5,558 nucleotides of DNA from Flavobacteriaceae bacterium. Its GTDB lineage: Bacteria; Bacteroidota; Bacteroidia; Flavobacteriales; Flavobacteriaceae. Positions within the stretch are counted from its first letter, which is position 1. Every line of letters begins with the position of its first letter. The notes beneath the pieces were generated by a model. The model saw only the letters and a program-made list of their open reading frames with translations. It was not told the DNA's origin and did not search any database. Positions 1-5,558 of this stretch are shown here, piece by piece. The position numbers were made by a program, and so were the translations under genes. The stretch spans positions 1,377,336 to 1,382,893 of the forward strand of contig CP070731.1 of the NCBI GenBank assembly GCA_020347545.1, written 5' to 3'.

Positions 1-195
1 TTTGAAAACAGAAAATTATCGTTAAAATCAACTAATGACAGAATCTTGGCTTCGAGAGAAGTAAAATCTTTGATCTTAAGTTTAAATGAAATTTATAAGG
101 TAAATAAAGATCAGAGCATCATGGACTTGATGAAGCGCCTTACTGTGATCAAAAGAAAAGTCGAGTCAAGACTCAAATTTAATATTACAATTTGA
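1..195 (+). CDS. C-terminal end of an unrecognised protein (5' truncated by window edge)
   Basis: Frame 1 is open from the first base to a TGA at 193-195, giving the last 64 residues of a protein whose start lies outside the window. The tail is rich in Lys/Arg and Leu/Ile and looks helical; recognisable stretches are ILASREVKSLILSLNEIYK and MKRLTVIKRKVESRL. It has no cysteine, no membrane segment and no motif I can assign to a family. The TGA is only 10 bases before the TTG start of the peroxidase gene, so the two are probably co-transcribed. The reading frame is supported by length, position and typical composition, not by homology. It could be the end of a regulator or of another stress-cluster protein, but I cannot name it. 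Confidence 0.6.
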   Translation, partial: FENRKLSLKSTNDRILASREVKSLILSLNEIYKVNKDQSIMDLMKRLTVIKRKVESRLKFNITI

Positions 196-205
196 TTGAC
201 GAGTT

Positions 206-712
206 TTGAAAAATATAAAAACGATTCCCGAGTATTTATATGATATTGATATAAAAACCATTCAGGGCGGTATTTTTGATTGGAGTATTTGCGAAGGAAA
301 GAAAATTCTAATTGTAAATACTGCCTCAGAATGTGGTTTTACCAATCAGTACAAGGATCTTCAAAAAATTGCTGAAAAATATACTGATTCTTTGACCGTG
401 ATCGGTGTGCCTTGTAATCAGTTTGGTCAACAGGAACCTGGTAATTCTGATCAGATTCAAAACTTCTGTTCCTTAAATTTTGGTGTTACTTTTCCTTTGA
501 CTGAAAAAGTCGATGTTAAAGGCCCCAATCAACATCCCTTATATGCTTGGTTAACACAGAAAAAATACAATGGTGTTAAGAGTTCTGGTGTGAAATGGAA
601 TTTTCAAAAATATTTAATAGATGAAAACGGAAAGTTGATCGACTATTACTATTCTATTACCAAACCATCCAGTAGCAAAATCGTAAAAAAAATTGAAGCA
701 GCATCGGTTTAA
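206..712 (+). CDS. Glutathione peroxidase family protein (probable thioredoxin-dependent 2-Cys peroxidase)
   Basis: This is a cytosolic thiol peroxidase that reduces H2O2 and organic hydroperoxides; at 168 residues it has the usual length of bacterial members. The peroxidatic cysteine is C43 in NTASECGFT, where animal enzymes carry selenocysteine. The rest of the catalytic tetrad is present: Q76 in the NQFGQQEPG signature, and W131-N132 in KWNFQKYLI. C88 in QNFCSLNFGVTFP sits where the resolving cysteine of thioredoxin-dependent members lies (as in E. coli BtuE), so thioredoxin is a likelier reductant than glutathione (inference). There is no signal peptide. The start is TTG at 206: an in-frame TGA lies at 197-199 and no in-frame ATG occurs before the conserved core, so TTG is the only usual start that keeps the whole domain. 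No strong ribosome binding site is visible, which is normal for this phylum. It follows the upstream gene by 10 bases and precedes the SRPBCC gene by 32. Confidence 0.95.
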   Translation: MKNIKTIPEYLYDIDIKTIQGGIFDWSICEGKKILIVNTASECGFTNQYKDLQKIAEKYTDSLTVIGVPCNQFGQQEPGNSDQIQNFCSLNFGVTFPLTEKVDVKGPNQHPLYAWLTQKKYNGVKSSGVKWNFQKYLIDENGKLIDYYYSITKPSSSKIVKKIEAASV

Positions 713-744
713 GTCCTGATCAATATTTTACATGCCTTTGATAT

Positions 745-1236
745 ATGACAGAGTTTCAAAAACAAGGAGCCATATATTCTCTTCGAGCTTCGCTCAAGTT
801 ACCTATTGAGATGGAAAAGGCGTGGGAATTTTTCTCGAATCCTGCTAATTTAAAGGAGATAACGCCGGAGTACATGGGGTTTAATATTATTTCCGAACTT
901 GATCAGGTAATGTATTCTGGTCAAATTATAAGTTATAAAGTATCTCCGTTATTCGGAATAAATTTGAATTGGGTAACAGAGATAACCCATGTGGAACATG
1001 AGAAATATTTTGTTGATGAACAGCGAATCGGGCCTTATAAGATTTGGCATCACAAGCATTTTTTCAAAAAAATCAATAATGGGGTCAAGATGACTGATGA
1101 AGTCCATTATCGACTTCCTCTGCCACTGATTGCCAACCGATTTCATTCAATGCTGGTAAAACCAAAACTTAAAGAAATTTTTGAATTCAGAACGAAAGTA
1201 CTGGTTTCCAAATTTGGCAAATATGAACAATTATGA
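745..1236 (+). CDS. SRPBCC (START/Bet v1-like) family protein
   Basis: A 163-residue cytosolic protein with features of the SRPBCC ligand-binding superfamily. The N-terminal strand and helix (about residues 13-46) carry the typical LPIEMEKAWEFFSNPANL pattern followed by ITPEYMGF. A second conserved stretch at about 88-107 has FVDEQRIGPYKIWHH, and LPLPL at about 124-128 precedes the long C-terminal helix that usually closes the hydrophobic pocket. The fold binds lipids or other hydrophobic ligands; the ligand here is unknown and no catalytic residues can be assigned. Some homologues are labelled cell-division inhibitor or cyclase/dehydrase, but nothing here supports those names. The ATG at 745 is the first possible start because an in-frame TGA lies at 739-741. 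The stop codon overlaps the next start as ATGA (1233-1236), implying translational coupling with the CIA30-family gene. Confidence 0.87.
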   Translation: MTEFQKQGAIYSLRASLKLPIEMEKAWEFFSNPANLKEITPEYMGFNIISELDQVMYSGQIISYKVSPLFGINLNWVTEITHVEHEKYFVDEQRIGPYKIWHHKHFFKKINNGVKMTDEVHYRLPLPLIANRFHSMLVKPKLKEIFEFRTKVLVSKFGKYEQL

Positions 1237-1769
1237 AATCTATTTTTTTATTCTTTCTTATTTTATTTATATCCATGCAAGACTCTATTGATATTTTCGA
1301 TTTTTCAGATGAAAATGCTTCAAATGGTTGGTTCATTATTAACGACGGGGTAATGGGAGGACTCTCAAAAGGCAGTTTTAGTGTCGATAATAACAATGCT
1401 GTTTTTCAAGGAAATGTTTCAACAGAGAATAATGGAGGCTTTACTATGGTTGCGAATCGCTTTGATGAGAGGAATATGGAGAGTTACAATAAATTTCGAT
1501 TGAAACTGAAGGGAGACGGTAAAAATTATCAATTTCGGGTAAAATCAAATTCGGGGCAGGAATATTCTTATGTCGCAGAATTTTCAACTAACGGAGAATG
1601 GCAGGAAATTACAATTCCGTTTAACACTATGGAGCCAAGGTTTAGAGGAAGGTCACTGAATATGCCTAATTTTGAGGGAATTAAAATGCAGGAGGTTGCT
1701 TTTCTAATCGGAAACAAAAAAATGGAATCGTTTGAATTGAAGATTTCAAAGATCTCCGTTGTTAAATAG
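1233..1769 (+). CDS. CIA30 family protein, probably exported
   Basis: A 178-residue protein with the CIA30 (complex I intermediate-associated protein 30) domain, a galactose-binding-like beta-sandwich. The signature is clear: GWFIINDGVMGGLSKGSF (residues 32-49), then FQGNVSTENNGGF (58-70) and a C-terminal AFLIGNKKMESFELKI strand. The eukaryotic name reflects mitochondrial complex I assembly; bacterial members have no established role, and nothing here links it to NADH dehydrogenase. Residues 2-14 form a Lys-started hydrophobic segment resembling a signal peptide, but without a clean Ala-x-Ala site and without a lipobox cysteine. Export to the periplasm is therefore likely but the cleavage position is uncertain. 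The protein has no cysteine. Its ATG overlaps the SRPBCC stop (ATGA), so it is probably translated by ribosomes finishing that gene. Confidence 0.9.
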   Translation: MKSIFLFFLILFISMQDSIDIFDFSDENASNGWFIINDGVMGGLSKGSFSVDNNNAVFQGNVSTENNGGFTMVANRFDERNMESYNKFRLKLKGDGKNYQFRVKSNSGQEYSYVAEFSTNGEWQEITIPFNTMEPRFRGRSLNMPNFEGIKMQEVAFLIGNKKMESFELKISKISVVK

Positions 1770-1787
1770 AAGACCGTTATAAATTTG
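1759..1787 (+). promoter_or_regulatory. Candidate Bacteroidetes-type promoter for the SDR gene
   Basis: A TTG at 1759-1761 is followed after 18 bases by TAAATTTG at 1780-1787, a full match to the TAnnTTTG -7 element known for Flavobacterium; the spacing falls within the roughly 17-23 bases reported for the TTG -33 partner. The predicted transcript would start near 1794 and give a leader of about 60 bases before the ATG at 1854. The -33 element lies inside the last codons of the CIA30-family gene. The match is by eye only, and such short motifs also occur by chance in AT-rich DNA. Confidence 0.5.
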
Positions 1788-1853
1788 ATACCTGAATCAA
1801 CTGTTTTTCCGGGTAATTTTTTACATATCTTTAAAGTATAAAAGATAATTCAG

Positions 1854-2618
1854 ATGATTCAATTTGACCTCAGTAAGAAAAATATACTCGTAACGGGAGG
1901 ATCAGATGGAATTGGTAAAGAAATAGCCAGGTTCCTGATGGAAATGAATGCTAATGTGGCACTTCATTATTTTAAAAATGAGACTGCGGCGAATGAACTT
2001 ATAGCGTATTATCCCAACACAAAATCCAGGACTTTTCAGGCAGATCTTGAATCTTCTCAGGAAGCAGAGTCTTTGTGGAGCAGGGTTTTGGAAGACTATA
2101 ATAAAATTGATGCCGTTATCTTTAATGCGGCCGTTTTTTTAAAGCATGAGACTGCTGCAGAAAACAATGATTGGTTTGATGTTTGGAAGAAGACAATTCG
2201 AATTAATTTGGATGCCCCTGCATTGATTTCCAGAAGGGCAGTAAATCATTTTAAAAAGACCGGAGGCGGCAGAATGGTCTTTATAGGGAGCAGGGCGGCG
2301 TTTAGAGGAGAAACCGAGGAGTATTTGGCCTATGCGGCATCCAAAGGGGGCCTGACGTCACTGTCAAAAAGTATAGCACGTTCCTTTGGTAAATTCAACA
2401 TTAAGTCATTTACGATAGCTCCAGGTTTTGTGAAAACAAAAATGGCAGAACAATTTATTTTTGATCACGGGGAAGAAAAGGTTCTAAATGAATTATCCTT
2501 AAAGGAGTTAACTGTTCCTTCTGACATCAGTCCTTTAATTGGCCTAATATGCAGTGGAGGTATGGACCATGCCACTGGTTCCACCATAGATATAAATGCG
2601 GGAAGTCATATACGTTAA
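1854..2618 (+). CDS. SDR family oxidoreductase (classical short-chain dehydrogenase/reductase)
   Basis: A 254-residue cytosolic NAD(P)-dependent oxidoreductase of the classical SDR family, full length. The Rossmann dinucleotide-binding motif is TGGSDGIG (residues 14-21). ADL at 63-65 contacts the adenine ring, and the usual NNAG appears as a variant FNAA (90-93). The catalytic tetrad is complete: N118, S146 in FIGSRAA, and Y160/K164 in YAASK. APGFVKTKM (189-197) is the normal post-catalytic PG motif, and the C-terminus has TGSTIDINAG. The second beta strand ends in HYFKN without an acidic residue, which favours NADP(H) over NAD(H) (inference). The substrate cannot be read from sequence; 3-oxoacyl-ACP reductase-like annotations are common for such proteins but unsupported here. 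It lies 84 bases after the CIA30-family gene, with its own promoter candidate, and 109 bases before the lectin gene. Confidence 0.95.
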   Translation: MIQFDLSKKNILVTGGSDGIGKEIARFLMEMNANVALHYFKNETAANELIAYYPNTKSRTFQADLESSQEAESLWSRVLEDYNKIDAVIFNAAVFLKHETAAENNDWFDVWKKTIRINLDAPALISRRAVNHFKKTGGGRMVFIGSRAAFRGETEEYLAYAASKGGLTSLSKSIARSFGKFNIKSFTIAPGFVKTKMAEQFIFDHGEEKVLNELSLKELTVPSDISPLIGLICSGGMDHATGSTIDINAGSHIR

Positions 2619-2664
2619 TTTTTTTTAGTCGAGAATGACTCCGAATAACTGCTTCGTTAAAAAG

Positions 2665-2695
2665 TTGTGTAATAAATCTCATTTTAATACTTTTA
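2665..2695 (+). promoter_or_regulatory. Weak candidate promoter for the lectin/PorP-SprF-like gene pair
   Basis: TTG at 2665-2667 is followed after 20 bases by TACTTTTA at 2688-2695, which matches the Bacteroidetes TAnnTTTG -7 element except at the last base. The position would give a leader of about 25 bases before the ATG at 2728. A promoter is expected somewhere in this 109-base gap because the gene content changes here, but the motif alone is weak. Confidence 0.35.
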
Positions 2696-2727
2696 AGGCT
2701 TTAATGCTGTGAAGAATACCTCCCCTC

Positions 2728-5229
2728 ATGTTAAGAGTAGTTTCTTTTTACTTATTCCTTTTTGGAGGCATATCTTTCGCCCAGACACAAATTGATCCGC
2801 CGGAAATTTCAGCAAAGGGAGATCAGTTCTACTGTCCCGGGGAGAAGATACCGGTTGTTACAGATTTCGAATTGACGACTGAAGAAGGAACCATTGATGC
2901 ATTCTTTATTCAGATTTCATCCGGTTATGAGTTCGGTTCTGACTTCCTTGAATTGGATGGTTCAAAGGATAATATTGTTTGGAGTTTCAATCAGAACACA
3001 GCCAAATTAACACTTTCATCTATGGATGGTAAACCACTGGAACTTGAGGCCATTATTGACGCCGTTAAAAGTGTTGTGTTTTATAGTACCAATGAAAATA
3101 TACAAGGAGAGCGGTTTTTTTCTTTTACCCTTGGAGATGCCAATTTCCTTCCTTCGACCGGTCATTATTACGAATATGTTCAGGACATTGGAATTACATG
3201 GACGCTTGCAAGAACGGCAGCTGAGGCCAGGACCTATTACGGAATTCCCGGTTATCTGGCGACCATTACCTCTCCTGAAGAAGCTCAGTTGTCAGGTGAG
3301 CAGGCAGATGGAGCAGGTTGGATAGGCGGTAGTGATGAGGAGGTTGAGGGCACCTGGAAATGGGTAACAGGGCCTGAAGAAGGTATGGTCTTCTGGGTAG
3401 GAGACATGAATGGATCTGCTCCCAACGGAGAATTTGCATTTTGGAATAACGGAGAACCCAATAATCTTAATGATGAGGATTACGCTCATATAACTGCACC
3501 AAATGTCGGAATTACGGGTTCATGGAACGATCTTTCGGTATCAGGTGCTGAGTCAGGAGATTATCAACCTAAAGGGTATATCGTGGAATATGGTTATAAC
3601 GACCCGGAGGATGCCCCGGTTTTTTCAGCTTTTACAAGAGTCTATACCAATACTATTGACAGTGTCATAACGGGAAACAGTTGCGGTCCCGGTAAAGTTA
3701 AATTAAGAGCGACAGTCATTGAATTTGAAGATCAGTCTCAGAAAACCGAAGTTTACTGGTTTAATTCTGAAGAAGGACAAACACCTGTATTCATCGGAGA
3801 AACATTTGAAGTAGATTTGTCGGAAAGCCAGGATTTTTATGTTTTGGCCTCTCAGAACGATTGTGTTTCAGGGGTCAGAAAAATAGTAAGGGCCGACATT
3901 TTTGAAATTCCGGAAATCAACGAGGAAGTTACCTTAAAAAACTGTGACCAGGATGAGGACCCTACAGACGGTTATACCGACTTTAATCTTGAGGAGGCCA
4001 ACGAACTTATTCCAATAAATATTGCTGAAGATCAACCCTTGATTTTTTCTTATTACCTCAATGAAGATGAAGCCAATGAAGGGATCAACCCCCTTGAGCC
4101 CGTTCCTTTCAATAACAGGACCTCGGGATTGGTATTTGGCAGGGCCGAAAGCGAAGACGGATGCTTTGATATCGCAGCTGTTTATTTGGAAGTTTCTGCA
4201 ACCCAACCCGTTGACCTGGTCAATTTGGAATCCTGTGACACGGATGACATCAATGATGGTCTTGTTAGTTTTGACCTCACTCTGGCAACAAATCAGATTT
4301 TGGTTCAATTGCCACCTCAGGAACTGCGGGTTCAATATTATCGCAATCTTGACGATGCAACGCTGGAACAAAATGAAATTTTACCTCAAAATGACTTTGT
4401 AAACGAAGTTCCTTATTATCAAAAACTATACGTTAGAGTTGAAAGTGTTACTAATGGAGAATGCATCAGTTTAGGTGAATTCGTGGAGCTATTTGTATTT
4501 CCTTTACCTGAGTTTGACCTCACAACCAATACCATTTATTGTCAAAACGTAGGGCCTTTTGAGATTTCCATTAGCAACCCAGATGGAAATTACACCTATG
4601 AATGGAGAGATGAGTCAGGTAAGCTGATCAGTAGTGAAGGGGTTGCTTTAATAGAAGGAGCAGGACTGTTTAATGTTGTTGGGATATCTAAAGAAGGTTG
4701 CGTTTCAAAAACAAGATTTCTGGAGGTAGAGGAATCTTCAATTGCCAGGATCACACAGGATGATATTGAGGTTGTTGACGGAGGTGAAAATAATTCCATT
4801 GGCATCGACCCAATGAATTTGGGCATTGGTGATTACGAGTATTCGCTTGAAAGCCAGTTTGGCCCATATCAGGATGAGCCTTTTTTTGAAGGGGTTTTAC
4901 CCGGAATTCATACAGTTTATGTACGTGATAAAAATGGATGCGGCGTGACCTCAATTGAGGTCTCAGTTATTGGCTACCCCAAGTTCTTTACCCCTAATGG
5001 GGACGGATACAATGACACTTGGCAGGTTCAGGGAGTTTCCTTCCAACCCGCATCAGATATTTATATCTATGATAAATTCGGTAAATTGCTGGCCGAATTA
5101 GATGCCTCAGGAGAAGGATGGAACGGTATTTACAATGGAAAGCAGCTTCCATCTGCGGATTATTGGTACAGGGTTCAACTTGAAGACGGAAGGATTCAAA
5201 CGGGCCATTTTAGTTTAATTAGAAGATAG
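2728..5229 (+). CDS. Secreted C-type-lectin-like, multi-Ig-like protein with T9SS type-B sorting domain
   Basis: An 833-residue cell-surface or secreted protein. Residues 1-18 are a signal peptide ending SFA before Q19. An N-terminal beta-rich region (about 25-145) leads into a C-type-lectin-like domain (about 146-289) with W198-I-G-G, the calcium/sugar motif E243-P244-N245, and W266-N267-D268. Residues 290-749 are Ig-like/adhesin modules with cysteine pairs C319/C379, C406/C479, C503/C579 and C605/C658. Two modules open with a similar Cys-Asp, Asp-rich segment (C406 and C503). The last 84 residues, from YPKFFTPNGDGYNDTW (starting at Y750), are the gliding-motility-associated CHU_C (type-B) T9SS sorting domain, complete to the stop. 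The likely role is binding carbohydrate or another surface ligand; the ligand is unknown. ATG 2728 is the start because the upstream in-frame ATG at 2704 meets a TGA at 2710. The PorP/SprF-family gene follows after 11 bases. Confidence 0.95.
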   Translation: MLRVVSFYLFLFGGISFAQTQIDPPEISAKGDQFYCPGEKIPVVTDFELTTEEGTIDAFFIQISSGYEFGSDFLELDGSKDNIVWSFNQNTAKLTLSSMDGKPLELEAIIDAVKSVVFYSTNENIQGERFFSFTLGDANFLPSTGHYYEYVQDIGITWTLARTAAEARTYYGIPGYLATITSPEEAQLSGEQADGAGWIGGSDEEVEGTWKWVTGPEEGMVFWVGDMNGSAPNGEFAFWNNGEPNNLNDEDYAHITAPNVGITGSWNDLSVSGAESGDYQPKGYIVEYGYNDPEDAPVFSAFTRVYTNTIDSVITGNSCGPGKVKLRATVIEFEDQSQKTEVYWFNSEEGQTPVFIGETFEVDLSESQDFYVLASQNDCVSGVRKIVRADIFEIPEINEEVTLKNCDQDEDPTDGYTDFNLEEANELIPINIAEDQPLIFSYYLNEDEANEGINPLEPVPFNNRTSGLVFGRAESEDGCFDIAAVYLEVSATQPVDLVNLESCDTDDINDGLVSFDLTLATNQILVQLPPQELRVQYYRNLDDATLEQNEILPQNDFVNEVPYYQKLYVRVESVTNGECISLGEFVELFVFPLPEFDLTTNTIYCQNVGPFEISISNPDGNYTYEWRDESGKLISSEGVALIEGAGLFNVVGISKEGCVSKTRFLEVEESSIARITQDDIEVVDGGENNSIGIDPMNLGIGDYEYSLESQFGPYQDEPFFEGVLPGIHTVYVRDKNGCGVTSIEVSVIGYPKFFTPNGDGYNDTWQVQGVSFQPASDIYIYDKFGKLLAELDASGEGWNGIYNGKQLPSADYWYRVQLEDGRIQTGHFSLIRR

Positions 5230-5240
5230 TAAAGTCACTC

Positions 5241-5558
5241 ATGAAAAACCTTTTGGCATTAATCCTAGTACTTTTTGCGCTTAATTTAAGCGCTCAGGAA
5301 ACATTTCCAATCTATTCCGATTATTTGTCAGACAATGTTTATCTGGTACATCCTGCTGCTGCCGGAATAGGGAATTGCGGAAAGATACGGTTCACTTACA
5401 GACAGCAATGGGTAGGAGTTGAAGACGCACCTTCCTTGCAAACCTTGAGTTTTCATTCAAGGATTACAGAAAAAATGGCCGTTGGAGGAATTGTTTTTAA
5501 TGATGAGAACGGCTATCATTCGCAACAAGGTTTTTTGGCAACTTATGCCTATCATATC
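5241..5558 (+). CDS. PorP/SprF family type IX secretion system membrane protein (3' truncated by window edge)
   Basis: The first 106 codons of an outer-membrane beta-barrel protein of the PorP/SprF family; the usual length is about 300 residues, so roughly two thirds lies beyond the window. Residues 1-18 are a signal peptide (MKNLLALILVLFALNLSA) with Q19 the first mature residue. The family hallmarks follow: FPIYSDYLSDN, then VHPAAAG (a variant of the common NPAxAG), then TYRQQWVG and APSLQTLSFHS, and alternating beta-strand pattern after that. In Flavobacterium, SprF is required for secretion of the type-B-CTD protein SprB, and SprF-like genes commonly sit beside genes for type-B cargo. That fits its place 11 bases after the lectin-like gene. 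The start ATG at 5241 gives a complete signal peptide. I assign no symbol because the family has many paralogues. Confidence 0.93.
   Translation, partial: MKNLLALILVLFALNLSAQETFPIYSDYLSDNVYLVHPAAAGIGNCGKIRFTYRQQWVGVEDAPSLQTLSFHSRITEKMAVGGIVFNDENGYHSQQGFLATYAYHI

Noticed and set aside
163..194. Small inverted repeats GAGTC/GACTC and CAAATT/AATTTG at the end of the first gene
   Set aside because: Arms are only 5-6 bases, largely AT, inside or at the end of coding sequence and followed by a close downstream gene; no terminator or operator is supported.
1187..1396. 69-codon reverse-strand open frame across the SRPBCC/CIA30 junction
   Set aside because: It is antisense to two supported genes and has no recognisable motif, so it is a shadow.
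1826..1833. TATCTTTA as an alternative -7 element close to the SDR start
   Set aside because: It lacks the final G and has no TTG at suitable spacing; the element at 1780-1787 is a better match.
2619..2640. T-run plus AGTC/GACT inverted repeat after the SDR stop, considered as a terminator
   Set aside because: The T-run precedes rather than follows the 4-base stem, so it does not form an intrinsic terminator for the + strand genes, and on the - strand the tract becomes A's.
3026..3325. 99-codon + strand open frame in another phase of the lectin gene
   Set aside because: It overlaps the signal-peptide/lectin-bearing gene completely and its translation shows no family features.
3934..4371. 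145-codon reverse-strand open frame inside the lectin gene
   Set aside because: It lies entirely within the well-supported 833-residue gene, has no recognisable domain and reads like a shadow of the coding strand.

Overview
The window looks like the chromosome of a marine-type Bacteroidetes (Flavobacteriia). The DNA is AT-rich and Shine-Dalgarno motifs are weak or absent. One intergenic region carries a TTG/TAnnTTTG-type promoter. The right half encodes a type IX secretion system (T9SS) cargo with a type-B C-terminal sorting domain, followed by a PorP/SprF-family gene; both are diagnostic of this phylum. All supported genes are on the + strand and no gap exceeds about 110 bases. I see no tRNA, rRNA, CRISPR array, insertion sequence or attachment site.

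Left block (1-1769): four closely packed genes that look like one transcription unit. They are the 3' end of an unrecognised, basic, helix-rich protein, a two-cysteine glutathione-peroxidase-family enzyme starting at TTG, an SRPBCC/START-like ligand-binding protein, and an exported CIA30-family protein joined to its upstream neighbour by an ATGA overlap. Next, after 84 bases holding the best promoter candidate in the window, comes a classical short-chain dehydrogenase (1854-2618). In Bacteroidetes these gene families often occur together near photolyase/cryptochrome genes, so a light- or oxidative-stress role is a reasonable inference. No photolyase lies in this window, so that role is not shown here.

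Right block (2728 to the end): after 109 bases with a weaker promoter candidate comes an 833-residue secreted multidomain protein. It has a signal peptide, a cysteine-free C-type-lectin-like domain with EPN and WND motifs, a series of Ig-like/adhesin modules each with a cysteine pair, and a CHU_C/type-B T9SS sorting domain. Eleven bases later begins a PorP/SprF-family outer-membrane protein that runs off the window. Cargo and PorP/SprF are most simply read as a co-transcribed pair: a surface or secreted lectin-like adhesin and the membrane protein that assists its export or anchoring.

I found no clearly new system. The most worthwhile part is the lectin-adhesin/SprF-like pair and its module architecture.
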